Origin: Opitutales bacterium
Lineage (GTDB): Bacteria > Verrucomicrobiota > Verrucomicrobiia > Opitutales > Oceanipulchritudinaceae
DNA length: 64,000 bases
Assembly (NCBI GenBank): GCA_020831485.1
Contig: JAFIGG010000006.1
Coordinates: 1-64,000 of the forward strand
Reading direction: 5' to 3'
This document shows, one piece after another, positions 52,999 to 61,827 of this stretch. Numbering within the stretch: the first letter of the stretch is position 1; each line of letters starts with the position of its first letter. Under the pieces are notes generated by a model that saw only the letters and a list, made by a program, of their open reading frames with translations, did not search any database and was not told where the DNA came from. The translations under genes were made by a program, and so were the position numbers.

Positions 52999-53580
52999 AT
53001 GCGTCACTTAAAACACCGTCACCAATTGGGCCGCACCAAGGAGCACCGTGCTGCTTTGATGGCCAACCTTGCTTCCGCCCTCATCACCCACGGCCGGATC
53101 CGGACCACCTTGGCCAAGGCCAAGGCACTGCGTCCCTTCGTAGAAAAGATCATCACCCTGGCCGTCAAGGCCCAGGGCAGCTCTCCTGAGCGGTCGCTCC
53201 ACTTTCGCCGCCTTGCCGTGGCCCGTATTCGGGACCGTCAGGCCGTGCACCTGCTTTTCAATGAGAAAGCGGGCGAGTTCAAGGACCGTCCGGGTGGCTA
53301 TACCCGCATCTATAAGTTGGGCAATCGGATCGGCGATGCCGCTGAAATGGCTGTGATTCAGCTGATTCCAGGTTCTGACACAGGTTACGAGAAGCGCAAG
53401 GCTTCCAGCAAGAAGGCAGCAAGTGCTGCCACAGAGGCTGCTGCGCCTTCTGGGGAATCAGAAGCGGCTGCTGAACCTGAAGCTGTGGAAGAGTCTGCCA
53501 AGGCAGCTGCTGAAGCGGGCGCTGAGGCTGCTGACGAAGCTTCCAGTGATGAAGCCGAGAAGAAAGAAGGCGACAAGTAA
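52999..53580 (+). CDS. rplQ: 50S ribosomal protein L17 with C-terminal extension
   Basis: 193 residues against about 127 in E. coli. Core 1-125: MRHLKHRHQLGRTKEHRAAL, ANLASALITHGRIRTTLAKA and RPGGYTRIYKLGNRIGDAAE, MAVIQL. From about 132 the chain becomes a Lys/Ala/Glu/Ser tail, very acidic toward the end (KKEGDK), likely disordered. Last gene of the ribosomal block; a strong terminator follows 40 bases downstream. Confidence 0.95.
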   Translation: MRHLKHRHQLGRTKEHRAALMANLASALITHGRIRTTLAKAKALRPFVEKIITLAVKAQGSSPERSLHFRRLAVARIRDRQAVHLLFNEKAGEFKDRPGGYTRIYKLGNRIGDAAEMAVIQLIPGSDTGYEKRKASSKKAASAATEAAAPSGESEAAAEPEAVEESAKAAAEAGAEAADEASSDEAEKKEGDK

Positions 53581-53620
53581 TTTTGTCTCCTGAGCTCAAT
53601 CGAGTTCTTTTAACTTTCCC

Positions 53621-53658
53621 AAGCGGATAAAATGGGTTTCCATTTTATCCGCTTTTTT
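53621..53658 (+). terminator. Intrinsic terminator after rplQ
   Basis: AAGCGGATAAAATGG-GTTT-CCATTTTATCCGCTT, a perfect 15-bp stem with a 4-base loop, running into TTTT. Ends the rpsM-rplQ transcription unit. Confidence 0.93.
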
Positions 53659-53678
53659 GTGTCCCTACTTATGTAGCT

Positions 53679-53903
53679 ATGGGGTTTCCGCTTTTTATCA
53701 TTCTATTCCTCGTCAGCGGTCTGCTTTTATTTGCCGGCCTTTGGCTCTATTATGACCAGCGGGATCGAAAATACTATGATCGCAAACGCCAGCTGAGTGT
53801 GTATCACTGCGTAAGGTGCGGGTATTTGTACTCCCAAAGGGATATAAGAAAACCCGCAGCCTGTGTGCGCTGCGGGTTTGTGAATGATTCGTTGAAGTTT
53901 TAA
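53679..53903 (+). CDS. Small membrane-anchored zinc-ribbon protein
   Basis: 74 residues. One N-terminal TM helix (about 4-25), a basic/Tyr-rich linker (YYDQRDRKYYDRKRQ) and two CxxC pairs (C44/C47 and C62/C65) in the repeated pattern CVRCG, which looks like a zinc ribbon with its soluble part probably in the cytoplasm. No family recognised. It follows the rplQ terminator and needs its own promoter. A perfect 11-bp inverted repeat lies inside its 3' coding part (53850-53879). Codon use resembles the neighbours, and the paired CxxC argues that the frame is real. Confidence 0.7.
   Translation: MGFPLFIILFLVSGLLLFAGLWLYYDQRDRKYYDRKRQLSVYHCVRCGYLYSQRDIRKPAACVRCGFVNDSLKF
53850..53879 (-). terminator. 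Terminator of the tal-Dabb operon lying inside the opposite gene
   Basis: On the minus strand: AAACCCGCAGC-gcacacag-GCTGCGGGTTT, perfect 11 bp with an 8-base loop, then TCTTATATCC (giving TTTTCTTATAT across the stem end). It is 54 bases past the Dabb stop. On the plus strand the same repeat encodes KPAACVRCGF of the zinc-ribbon protein. Confidence 0.7.
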
Positions 53904-53932
53904 GGGCTCGCTGGTGCTGTTTTTAGCAGAGT

Positions 53933-54238
53933 CTATCGGTCCCAGTAGTCGACTACCGCGCGCTCACTGGTGACCCGGCCGACCAGCTCAACCACAGCCT
54001 GATGGTCTGGGTGAACCCGGTAGGCTTCCAGGTCCTCGGTAGAATCGAAAGCCGAATAGAGGGCCAGATCCCAGGATGCAGGGGACCGACTGACGTCGTC
54101 GCCCACCTCAAAGCTGCGGATTTCCTTAATGGTGGCAGGCAGCGCCTCAAGTCGTTCCTTGAGCAGTGCCTGGTTTTGATCGCCTGCGCGGTTATCCGCC
54201 TCGGCTTTCATGCGAAAGAATACGATGTGTTTGAGCAT
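53933..54238 (-). CDS. Dabb family (stress-responsive A/B barrel) protein
   Basis: 101 residues. MLKHIVFFRMKAEADNRAG, FEVGDDVSRSPASWDLALYS, FDSTEDLEAYRVHPDHQAVV and a final VVDYWD match the Dabb ferredoxin-like barrel. Bacterial members are mostly of unknown function. Lies 14 bases downstream of tal and is probably co-transcribed with it. Confidence 0.88.
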   Translation of the reverse strand: MLKHIVFFRMKAEADNRAGDQNQALLKERLEALPATIKEIRSFEVGDDVSRSPASWDLALYSAFDSTEDLEAYRVHPDHQAVVELVGRVTSERAVVDYWDR

Positions 54239-54252
54239 GCTTATAGTCTTGT

Positions 54253-55236
54253 TCAGTCGATGACTTCGCTGGCAATAATGTCCGCGAGTTTTTCCGTGTC
54301 GGCCGCGAAGTTGCGAATGCCTTCAGCCAGCTTTGCTGTGGCCATGGGATCGGCGTTCATGTGCCAACGGAAGTTTTTTTCATCCATTGGAATGCGCTGA
54401 ATCGGTTCCTTGCGGGCTTTGGCCTCGCTCAACTTTCGCTCCAACGGTTCGTGACTATTCTGTAGCTCATCCAGAAGGTTGGGGCTGATTGTCAGCAGGT
54501 CGCAGCCAGCGAGCTCGCGGATTTCCCCGGCATTGCGAAAACTTGCGCCCATAACCTGAGTCTTGTAGCCGTAGTGCTTGAGGTAATGGTAGATTTGCGT
54601 GACGGATTGCACCCCCGGATCTTCCACCGGGCTGTAGTCACGTTTGGTCTTCTCCTTATACCAGTCGAGGATACGGCCGACAAATGGGCTGATCAGTGTG
54701 ATTTTGCCTTCAGCGGCTTCAATCGCCTGAACCAGGGAGAAGAGCAGGGTCAGGTTGCAGTGAATGCCTTCTTTTTCGAGTACCCGGGCGGCCTGCAGGC
54801 CCTCCCAGGTAGAGGTAATTTTGATCAGGACGCGGTCGGAATCAATGCCTTTTGCCTGATACATGGCGATGATTTCGCGCGCTTTGGTAATCGTGCCCTG
54901 GGTGTCAAAGGATAGGCGGGCATCGACTTCTGTCGAAACGCGTCCCGGGATGATTTTCAGGATCTCCTGGCCAAAAAGAACCAACAGGTGGTCCATAACT
55001 CGATCGATCAGCGCATCCCCGTGTAGTCCGGATGCCTCTGCTTCCGCCGTCGCCTTCTCCAGTAAATGGCTGTAGGCGTCCATCTGAACCGCTTTGAGGA
55101 TCAGCGTTGGGTTCGTGGTCGCATCCTGTGGCTCATACGCCTTGATGGACGTGAAATCGCCGGTATCGGCGACAACCGTCGTGAAGGTTTTCAGCTGGCT
55201 CAGCTGATCGGTCTGGGCTTTCGTTTGTAGACTCAT
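54253..55236 (-). CDS. tal: Transaldolase (class TalB)
   Basis: 327 residues from the ATG giving [20 protein letters not shown]; an upstream in-frame ATG at 55269 adds 11 residues with no family support. Transfers dihydroxyacetone from sedoheptulose-7-P to glyceraldehyde-3-P in the pentose phosphate pathway. [56 protein letters not shown] (Schiff-base Lys), [36 protein letters not shown] and [11 protein letters not shown] match TalB-type enzymes closely. Confidence 0.96.
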   Translation of the reverse strand: MSLQTKAQTDQLSQLKTFTTVVADTGDFTSIKAYEPQDATTNPTLILKAVQMDAYSHLLEKATAEAEASGLHGDALIDRVMDHLLVLFGQEILKIIPGRVSTEVDARLSFDTQGTITKAREIIAMYQAKGIDSDRVLIKITSTWEGLQAARVLEKEGIHCNLTLLFSLVQAIEAAEGKITLISPFVGRILDWYKEKTKRDYSPVEDPGVQSVTQIYHYLKHYGYKTQVMGASFRNAGEIRELAGCDLLTISPNLLDELQNSHEPLERKLSEAKARKEPIQRIPMDEKNFRWHMNADPMATAKLAEGIRNFAADTEKLADIIASEVID

Positions 55237-55625
55237 AATGGGGCCAATGTTAATTCCTGATGCCGACAAGTGTCAAATGCAAGCAGGGTGGGGGCTATGA
55301 AAATTACGAGGCAATTTCCCGAACAAAATTCAAGTTGAAAAAAGCATCGGGCAGGTTCTGGCAATGGGTTGATTGCCGGAGTTTTGCCCTGATCAACTGC
55401 ACACCAAAAAGGCGTTTTTTTGTTCTTTGGCTTTTGTTGATGTAAAATAGATGCAATCTGGGCCGATTTTTACCGTCATTTTAAATAATCTAAAAAAACA
55501 TACGGATTGGAATGACAAATGCTGAAATTGTTTCCGATTACTGTTGACAGTTGAGTTTTTTAAACTTGTTTCATTCACCTTCATTCAAGCATCAGCATAA
55601 CAAACAAACAACCTGAACATAACCT
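55237..55625. other. A/T-rich intergenic region between tal and outer-membrane protein gene
   Basis: 389 bases of divergent-promoter DNA, clearly richer in A/T than the surroundings after about 55390. The only feature I can support is a -35-like TTGACA at 55544-55549 about 75 bases before the downstream ATG, with an A/T-rich spacer and an indistinct -10 (TTGTTT). A short ORF inside (55260-55445) has no recognisable product or good start and is not called. Confidence 0.5.
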
Positions 55626-56315
55626 ATGAAAAAAATCATCGCACTTCTCGCTGCAACCGCAGCCAGTGTCAGCCTGACTCAGGCACAAGAGTTGTCCGTG
55701 ACTACGGACATCGCTTGGGAATCTGCTTACGTGTTCCGTGGTGAACAACTTGCACGTTCCTACTTCGCTCCCGGCGTTGACGTTGCCTATGGCGACTTCT
55801 ACGCAGGTATCTGGGCCGCTCTGCCTGTCAGCAGCGGAACCTTCGATACCGAAGTTGACTACTACGTTGGCCATACCTTCGCCCTGGAAAACGGTATTGA
55901 GCTCGATATTGGTGCTACTTACTACACCTTCCCGAGCATCGACACCGATTTCTTCTCCAGCGACAACAGCTTGGAGTTCTACATCGGCGGTTCTTTGGAA
56001 GCTCCGTTCAGCCCTTCGGCTTACCTCTTCCATGACATCGATCTGGACACCTTCACATTCGAATTCGCAGCTGGCGAGTCCTTCCTCTTGGAAGAAGACC
56101 TCAGCCTCGACGTTGACATTTATGGTGGTCACGTAGCAGTTAGCGGCAGCGGAAACTACCTTTACTACGGTGTTTCCACCGCCCTGTCCTACACCTTGAC
56201 CCCTGCAGCGGTTGTTTCCGCTTCGGTCAACTACGGTGGTTCGGAAAATCGCCTGATCTTCGGTGACAAGCGCGCCAAGCTCTGGTTCGGTCTTTCTGTG
56301 ACCGCTGGATTCTAA
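55626..56315 (+). CDS. Secreted outer-membrane beta-barrel-like protein
   Basis: 229 residues. Signal peptide MKKIIALLAATAASVSLTQA with cleavage near residue 20. The mature part alternates aromatic/hydrophobic and polar residues in roughly ten strands (TTDIAWESAYVFRGEQLARS, YGDFYAGIWAALPVS, FDTEVDYYVGHTFAL, ELDIGATYYTFPS, ...) and ends in Phe (KLWFGLSVTAGF), the outer-membrane-barrel C-terminal signature. The opening VTTDIAWESAYVFRG resembles the TorF-like/TIGR02001 family often seen with TonB systems, which is an inference. It has its own promoter region and a strong terminator. Confidence 0.65.
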   Translation: MKKIIALLAATAASVSLTQAQELSVTTDIAWESAYVFRGEQLARSYFAPGVDVAYGDFYAGIWAALPVSSGTFDTEVDYYVGHTFALENGIELDIGATYYTFPSIDTDFFSSDNSLEFYIGGSLEAPFSPSAYLFHDIDLDTFTFEFAAGESFLLEEDLSLDVDIYGGHVAVSGSGNYLYYGVSTALSYTLTPAAVVSASVNYGGSENRLIFGDKRAKLWFGLSVTAGF

Positions 56316-56350
56316 TCACAGCCTGCAGACGACTCGATAAGGCTTTACCA

Positions 56351-56383
56351 GATCGCGCCCGTTTCGGGCGCGATCTTTTTTTT
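56351..56383 (+). terminator. Intrinsic terminator after outer-membrane protein gene
   Basis: GATCGCGCCC-GTTTC-GGGCGCGATC, perfect 10-bp GC-rich stem followed by TTTTTTTT. Separates this gene from rplM. Confidence 0.95.
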
Positions 56384-56395
56384 CCGTAATTGTCA

Positions 56396-56423
56396 TTGAC
56401 AGTCCTTAAGCAGAATCTACTTT
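56396..56423 (+). promoter_or_regulatory. Promoter of rplM-rpsI
   Basis: Consensus -35 TTGACA, 16-base spacer, -10 TACTTT, 18 bases before the rplM ATG at 56442. The short 5' leader is consistent with a start near 56430. The -10 context TCTACTTT matches the candidate promoter before rpsL. Confidence 0.6.
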
Positions 56424-56441
56424 CTATCTCTTTTTCTGAGG

Positions 56442-56870
56442 ATGAAAACCTATCTTGCCAAAAAGTCCGAAGTCCAGCCCAAGTGGTTCGTAGTCGATGC
56501 CTCAGGTCAGGTGTTGGGACGTCTTGCTGTGGAAATTGCTAATATCCTGCGGGGTCGGCATCGCCCGACCTACACACCGCACACGGATACCGGCGACTTC
56601 GTAATCGTAATCAACGCCGATAAAATCGCTGTAACTGGTCGTAAAGAAGATCAGAAGAAATACATGTTCTACAGCGGCTATTTCGGCAATGAGAAGTATG
56701 TAACCCTGGGTGAATTCCGTGAGCGTAAGCCTGAGTTCATTATTGAACACGCGGTCAAGGGCATGTTGCCCCGCAACCGTCTGGGTCGTCAGCAGCTTTC
56801 CAAGCTGAAGATCTACCGTGGCTCTGAACACCCGCACGCTCCGCAGAACCCAGAAGTTCTCGAAGCCTGA
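56442..56870 (+). CDS. rplM: 50S ribosomal protein L13
   Basis: 142 residues. [77 protein letters not shown] and [20 protein letters not shown]. Early assembly protein. Pairs with rpsI 21 bases downstream, the standard bacterial arrangement. Confidence 0.98.
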   Translation: MKTYLAKKSEVQPKWFVVDASGQVLGRLAVEIANILRGRHRPTYTPHTDTGDFVIVINADKIAVTGRKEDQKKYMFYSGYFGNEKYVTLGEFRERKPEFIIEHAVKGMLPRNRLGRQQLSKLKIYRGSEHPHAPQNPEVLEA

Positions 56871-56891
56871 ATTTTTTAGGAATTCCGATTC

Positions 56892-57296
56892 ATGTCTGAA
56901 ACCACCACACAACCAATTTTGGCCACCGGTCGCCGCAAAATGGCGAGCGCCCGTGTGCGTTTGATCCCCGGCGGTACCGGCAAGATCACCGTTAACGGCA
57001 AAGAGCTTGAAGATTACTGCTATGCAGAAGTCTTGTCACGTGCTGTTGAAGCGCCGTTGTCGATTACTGAGAACAAGGGTAATTTCGATGTCATTGCCAG
57101 CGTGCATGGCGGCGGACCGAATGGTCAGGCCGGTGCGATCGCTCTCGGCTTGGCTCGGGCCTTGGAGAAGTTTAACGGTGAACTGCGCCCTCAGCTGAAA
57201 AAAGCGGGCCTGTTGAAGCGCGACCCGCGTCGTCGTGAGCGTAAGAAGTCCGGTCAGCCGGGCGCACGCAAGCGATTCCAGTTCAGCAAACGTTAA
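56892..57296 (+). CDS. rpsI: 30S ribosomal protein S9
   Basis: 134 residues. ATGRRKMASARVRLIPGGTG, KITVNGKELEDY, VASVHGGGPNGQAGAIALGL and LKRDPRRRERKKSGQPGARK, ending RFQFSKR; the C-terminal Arg touches P-site tRNA. Followed by a terminator. Confidence 0.98.
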   Translation: MSETTTQPILATGRRKMASARVRLIPGGTGKITVNGKELEDYCYAEVLSRAVEAPLSITENKGNFDVIASVHGGGPNGQAGAIALGLARALEKFNGELRPQLKKAGLLKRDPRRRERKKSGQPGARKRFQFSKR

Positions 57297-57331
57297 TCGG
57301 CGCAGCCGCTATCAGGAAGTTCCCTTTACTC

Positions 57332-57378
57332 AAGGTCCTTTTCACTGGCGGGTACCGCTGGCTGAAAAGGGCCTTTTT
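57332..57378 (+). terminator. Intrinsic terminator after rpsI
   Basis: AAGGTCCTTTTCA / TGAAAAGGGCCTT, 13-bp stem with one G-U pair around an 18-base loop containing a small CGG..CCG helix, then TTT. Located between rpsI and argC. Confidence 0.8.
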
Positions 57379-57413
57379 GTTTCCCAGTTTTCACCTTTAC
57401 AATTTTTCGCAGC

Positions 57414-58445
57414 ATGCAATCCAAATCTGTTGGCATCGTAGGCGCCTCCGGATATTCCGGAGAGTTGCTGGTGCGGTTGTTATCCCGGCATCAGGGTGTT
57501 GAAAGCCTCGTTGTCGCTTCGCGCAGTCATGCGGGCAAGCGGCTTTCCGAGGTTCTGCCTTCGATCGGCCCCAGTCGTTTCGACGAGTCCTGTTTTATTG
57601 AATCGGACCCTTCGGCGCTTGCGGCTTCAGATACGGAGGTCTTTTTCCTGGCCCTGCCGCATGGAGTGGCCAGTGAGTTTGCTCTGCCCCTGGTGAAAGC
57701 GGGCAAGACCGTTATCGACCTCAGTGCGGATTTTCGTTTGTTTTCAGCGGAGGTTTACCGGGAATACTATGGAGAAGCCCACCCAGCGGCTGAATGGTTG
57801 AAAAAGGTGCCCTACCTGTTGCCTGAATGGAGTGGCAGGGAGGCCCTGGGCGCATCCTTGATCGCTTGCCCGGGTTGCTATCCCACGAGCATTCTGCTGC
57901 CGCTGTTGCCTTTGATTAAAGGCGGTCTGGTGGATGCCGGCCAAGTGGTCATCAATGCAGTTAGCGGAGTTTCGGGCGCAGGTAAGAAGGCCTCAGAGTT
58001 CTATAGTTTTTGCGAGCGGACTCAGTCCGTCCTGGCCTATGGCCTCGCCAAGCATCGGCACCTGGGTGAGATTGAGGAGCAGTTGACTGAGGCTGCTGGA
58101 GAGCCGGTGGTGCTGCAGTTTACTCCACACCTGGTGCCGATGGACCGCGGCATTGCAAGCACAGTGGTGGCGCCGTTGAAGGCTGACCTTGATGCGGTGT
58201 ACGCGGCTTGGAACGCGCAGTATGGGCAATGCCCGTTCGTGCGGATTCTGGCGCCTGGAAAGGCCGCCAATACCCGCAATGTTGTGGGCAGCAATTGCAT
58301 TGAGTTTTCGGCAACCGCAGATCCCAGGACCGGTCGGGTCATTCTGACTTCGGTGATCGACAATTTGATGAAGGGGGCGAGCGGTCAGGCCTTGCAGATT
58401 TTTAACCTCAAGTTCGGCTTTGAGGAAACCGAAGGGTTGCTCTGA
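57414..58445 (+). CDS. argC: N-acetyl-gamma-glutamyl-phosphate reductase
   Basis: 343 residues. Reduces N-acetylglutamyl phosphate to the semialdehyde with NADPH. N-terminal Rossmann motif VGIVGASGYSGELLVRLLSR, FFLALPHGVASE, VIDLSADFR, the catalytic cysteine in LIACPGCYPTSILLP, and APGKAANTRNVVGSN. First gene of the arginine cluster; its stop overlaps argJ's region by one base (CTCTGATG). No obvious ARG box is seen upstream. Confidence 0.97.
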   Translation: MQSKSVGIVGASGYSGELLVRLLSRHQGVESLVVASRSHAGKRLSEVLPSIGPSRFDESCFIESDPSALAASDTEVFFLALPHGVASEFALPLVKAGKTVIDLSADFRLFSAEVYREYYGEAHPAAEWLKKVPYLLPEWSGREALGASLIACPGCYPTSILLPLLPLIKGGLVDAGQVVINAVSGVSGAGKKASEFYSFCERTQSVLAYGLAKHRHLGEIEEQLTEAAGEPVVLQFTPHLVPMDRGIASTVVAPLKADLDAVYAAWNAQYGQCPFVRILAPGKAANTRNVVGSNCIEFSATADPRTGRVILTSVIDNLMKGASGQALQIFNLKFGFEETEGLL

Positions 58446-59692
58446 TGAAAAAAGGAATGACTTGGTTGGACCAGCCCTCGGGTTGGGTCGACGCAAAAGG
58501 TTTTGAGGCTGCTGCAGCTAGTTGCGATATCCGCAATAAGCAGAACGATCGGCTGGATCTGGCCTTGTTCGTATCCAGCGCGCCCTGTACCGCAGCAGGG
58601 GTTTTCACTTTGAATGCAGTTAAGGCTGCGCCAGTGCGGCAGTGTCAGGCGGCATTGGCAAGCGGAAAGGCAATTCATGCCATCGTTGCGAACAGCGGCA
58701 ACGCCAACGCCTGCACAGGCGCGCGGGGCGAGCAGGATGCGGCGTCGATGCAGGCGGCGACTGCCAAGGCATTGAATGTGGATCTGTCCTCCGTATTGGT
58801 CTGTTCGACCGGACGGATTGGCGAGTTCCTGCCAATGGCTAAAATCGAACAGGGCATTCCGACCGCCGCGACTGAATTGGATGGCAAGGACAGCTCCGGG
58901 CATGCGGCCGCTGATGCGATTTTAACCTCGGACACGCGGCGCAAGGTAGCTGCGCTTGAAGTCAGTGTTGGCTCAGGCAGCTATCGGATATCAGCAGTAG
59001 CCAAGGGCGCTGGTATGATTCAGCCGAATATGGCGACCATGCTGGCCTTTGTTTCCACGGATGCCGGGCTCGATACCGAACTGCTGCAGTCCTGCCTGCG
59101 CAAAGCCGTCGACCAGTCCTTCAATGCGATTACCGTGGACGGGGATATGAGCACCAACGACACGGTCCTGCTTTTGGCCAACGGTGCTTCCGGGGTTCGG
59201 ATCGATGCCGCGGACAGCGCTGCTGTCGCCGCTTTTCAGGAAGCCCTGAATGCGATTTGCTATGACTTGGCGGAAAAGATTGTCGGCGATGGCGAAAAGA
59301 TCACCAAGGTGGTCGAACTCAGGATTCTTGGCGCCGCTGATGACGGCGATGCCGAAAAAGTTGCCCGGGCCATCGGCAATTCCCTGCTGGTGAAAAGTTC
59401 CTGGTACGGCGAGGATCCCAACTGGGGACGGTTGCTGGATGCGGCTGGCTATGCGGGAGCTCGACTCGAAGAAAGCAAACTCAAACTGCATTACCGCGCC
59501 GCTGCGGGTGAAGAGGCGGTGCCCGTGTTTGTCGATGGGCTTGGCTTGGCGGAGCGCAAACCGGATTGGAAGGCTATCGTCCGGCGGAAGCGGTTCATTA
59601 TCGAAATGGACCTTGGGATCGGGCAGGGCGCTTTCCGCCTGCTCGCCAGTGACCTCACCGAGGGTTACGTGCACTTCAACAAATCGGAATAA
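58445..59692 (+). CDS. argJ: Ornithine acetyltransferase / N-acetylglutamate synthase
   Basis: 415 residues. Transfers the acetyl group from N-acetylornithine to glutamate, giving the cyclic pathway. The precursor cleaves itself at the Ala-Thr bond in IQPNMATMLAFVSTDAG; the new N-terminal Thr is the nucleophile. Other marks are AIVANSGNANACTGARG, SVLVCSTGRIGEFLPM, FNAITVDGDMSTNDTVLLLA, GDGEKITKVVEL and GEDPNWGRLLDAAGYAG. Whether it is bifunctional (also using acetyl-CoA) is not visible; no argA lies here. Overlaps argC and argB at single bases. Confidence 0.97.
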   Translation: MKKGMTWLDQPSGWVDAKGFEAAAASCDIRNKQNDRLDLALFVSSAPCTAAGVFTLNAVKAAPVRQCQAALASGKAIHAIVANSGNANACTGARGEQDAASMQAATAKALNVDLSSVLVCSTGRIGEFLPMAKIEQGIPTAATELDGKDSSGHAAADAILTSDTRRKVAALEVSVGSGSYRISAVAKGAGMIQPNMATMLAFVSTDAGLDTELLQSCLRKAVDQSFNAITVDGDMSTNDTVLLLANGASGVRIDAADSAAVAAFQEALNAICYDLAEKIVGDGEKITKVVELRILGAADDGDAEKVARAIGNSLLVKSSWYGEDPNWGRLLDAAGYAGARLEESKLKLHYRAAAGEEAVPVFVDGLGLAERKPDWKAIVRRKRFIIEMDLGIGQGAFRLLASDLTEGYVHFNKSE

Positions 59693-60576
59693 TGGCTATG
59701 AATCACTCAATTGATATCCACACCAAAACTGAAGTGCTGCTTGAGGCCTTACCCTATATCCAGCAATTCAAGGGGGCGACTTTCGTGGTTAAATTCGGAG
59801 GTTCCTTTCTGGATACCGAACACGCACGCATCGGAGTGGCCACGGATCTGGTTTTTCTGGCGGCTGTAGGTATTCGGGTTGTTGTTGTTCATGGCGGTGG
59901 TCCGGCTATCAACAAAGCCATGGCGGAGGCCAAACTGGAGCCGGTTTTCAGCAATGGCCTGCGGGTCACCGACGCCCGGACCGTTGAGTTGGTTGAGGCG
60001 ACACTGAACGGTGTGATCAATCGGGAGATTTGTGATAACATCCGCAAGCGGGGAGGCCAGCCGCAGAGCGTCCTGGGCCAGGAGGTTTTCAACTGCAGCA
60101 GACTCGACCACGATCCGGATGGCAATCCCATCGACATAGGTTTTGTGGGGCAGGTCAAGGCGGTGAACCCGACGCCGATTGAGCAAGCGCTTGAAACCGG
60201 AAACCTTGCAGTCGTTTCTCCGGTGGGCAGTGACCTGAAAGGCCAGTTTTATAACATCAACGCGGACACGGCTGCGGCCCATGTTGCCATGGCCCTGGGT
60301 GCCCGTCGGTTGGTTTTCCTCTGCGATGTTCCGGGTTTGCTCAGGGACCCGCAGGATCCTTCGAGCCTGATCTCTACCTTGGCTGAAAACGAGGTCCCGG
60401 GGCTGCGCCGTGCCGGTATTATCGGAAAGGGCATGCTGCCAAAGGTCGAAAGCGCGGTGCGTGCTCTGCAGTCCGGCGTGCGTCGCGTCCACCTTATCGA
60501 CGGGCGTATGACTCACAGTATTCTACTCGAGATCTTCACCATTAAAGGTGTGGGTACGGAAATTGTTCACTCCTGA
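59692..60576 (+). CDS. argB: Acetylglutamate kinase
   Basis: 294 residues. Phosphorylates N-acetylglutamate. ATFVVKFGGSFLD (nucleotide lysine), VVVVHGGGPAINKAMAEA, FSNGLRVTDARTVELVEATL, GNPIDIGFVGQVKAVN, NINADTAAAHVAMALGARRL and GIIGKGMLPKVESAVRALQS. The N-terminal helix (about 1-25) is the one through which arginine inhibits hexameric ArgB, so feedback control is likely. Start ATG overlaps the argJ stop (TAATGG); an ATG two codons on is an alternative. Confidence 0.97.
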   Translation: MAMNHSIDIHTKTEVLLEALPYIQQFKGATFVVKFGGSFLDTEHARIGVATDLVFLAAVGIRVVVVHGGGPAINKAMAEAKLEPVFSNGLRVTDARTVELVEATLNGVINREICDNIRKRGGQPQSVLGQEVFNCSRLDHDPDGNPIDIGFVGQVKAVNPTPIEQALETGNLAVVSPVGSDLKGQFYNINADTAAAHVAMALGARRLVFLCDVPGLLRDPQDPSSLISTLAENEVPGLRRAGIIGKGMLPKVESAVRALQSGVRRVHLIDGRMTHSILLEIFTIKGVGTEIVHS

Positions 60577-60588
60577 TTATTTTTGACC

Positions 60589-61821
60589 ATGAAATCGGTT
60601 ACAGCCTCAAAGGTCACCAGCAAAAAAGTCGCCAAGGTTTATGACGAAGTGGGGATGAAAACTTATGCCTCACTGCCTATTTCCCTCGTCCGTGGTGAAG
60701 GCTCCATGGTTTGGGACGCCGAGGGCCGCCGCTATCTGGACTTCATGTCGGGCATTGCGGTCAATACCCTGGGCCACTGCCATCCCGAGTGGGTTCGAAA
60801 AGTGCGGGAACAGCTCGAAACGCTGGTCCATGTGAGCAATATTTTCCACATCCCGGGCCAGGCTCAGCTGGCCGCGCGGCTGGTTGAGCACGCGGGTCCT
60901 GGTCGGGTGTTCTTTTGCAATTCCGGGGCGGAAGCCAACGAATTTCTGATTAAACTGGCTCGCCTTTGGGGTCGGCAGAAATCTGCAGGCGAAGAAGGCC
61001 GCTGTTACAAGGTGATCACCGCAACCAACGCCTTTCACGGCCGGACCTTTGGAGGCATGGCGGCGACCCCACAAGCAAAGATCCAGAGCGGCTTTGCGCC
61101 GATGTTGCCCGGATTCAAGCACGCTGAATTCAATGACCTCGCCAGCTTTGAGGCGCAGATTGACGAAGAGTGCGCGGCCATCATGCTGGAAACCATTCAG
61201 GGAGAGGGTGGCATCCACGTGGCCAGTGCGGAATTCCTGCAGGGCATTCGGGACCTCTGCGATCGCCATGGATTGATGATGATCATGGACGAAGTTCAGT
61301 GTGGCCTGGGCCGGACCGGGAAATTCTTCGCCTACGAACATGCCGGAGTGACTCCGGACGCCATCGGCATGGCCAAGGGCCTCGGCGGCGGTTTCCCGAT
61401 TGGGGCTGCCTGGGTTGCCCGCGGCTACGATGAACTTTTCCAGCCAGGCTCACACGGCACCACTTTTGGTGGCAGCCCGCTCGCCTGCGCTTCTGCCAAT
61501 GCAGTGCTCGACGTCATGGAAGCGGATAACCTGCTCGACCGGGTTATTGTACAAAGTCCGGCTTGGCACAATGCTTTGAAGCAGCTGGCCGAACGGCATT
61601 CGCAGCATGTGGCTGGAATGCGTGGCCTGGGCTATCATGTCGCGTTGGTGATGCGGACGGATCCCGCCGCCTGGATCACACGCTTCCGCGAAAACGGATT
61701 GCTGACGGTGCGCGGCGGTAACGATGCCATCCGCCTCATGCCGCCCCTCACCGCAAGCGCCACTGAACTCGAAAATGCAGTCGATGTAATCGACTTTGTT
61801 TTGGGAACCACCAATGCCTGA
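60589..61821 (+). CDS. argD: Acetylornithine aminotransferase
   Basis: 410 residues from the ATG at 60589. PLP enzyme making N-acetylornithine. WDAEGRRYLDFMSGIAVNTL, GHCHPEWV, FFCNSGAEANEFLIKLAR, NAFHGRTFGG, MLETIQGEGGIHVAS, DEVQCGLGRTGKFFAYEH and the PLP lysine in AIGMAKGLGGGFPIGA; HGTTFGGSPLACA closes the site. Has a ~20-residue N-terminal lead (SKVTSKKVAKVYDEVG). Confidence 0.97.
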   Translation: MKSVTASKVTSKKVAKVYDEVGMKTYASLPISLVRGEGSMVWDAEGRRYLDFMSGIAVNTLGHCHPEWVRKVREQLETLVHVSNIFHIPGQAQLAARLVEHAGPGRVFFCNSGAEANEFLIKLARLWGRQKSAGEEGRCYKVITATNAFHGRTFGGMAATPQAKIQSGFAPMLPGFKHAEFNDLASFEAQIDEECAAIMLETIQGEGGIHVASAEFLQGIRDLCDRHGLMMIMDEVQCGLGRTGKFFAYEHAGVTPDAIGMAKGLGGGFPIGAAWVARGYDELFQPGSHGTTFGGSPLACASANAVLDVMEADNLLDRVIVQSPAWHNALKQLAERHSQHVAGMRGLGYHVALVMRTDPAAWITRFRENGLLTVRGGNDAIRLMPPLTASATELENAVDVIDFVLGTTNA

Positions 61822-61827
61822 TTTTCC

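Noticed and set aside
55260-55445. Short 61-codon open frame in the tal/outer-membrane gap
   Set aside because: No ribosome-binding site, no recognisable domain and an A/T-rich non-coding character; it is probably fortuitous.
57297-57413. ARG box upstream of argC
   Set aside because: No recognisable ArgR-type palindrome was seen in the 117 bases; the main structure is the rpsI terminator.
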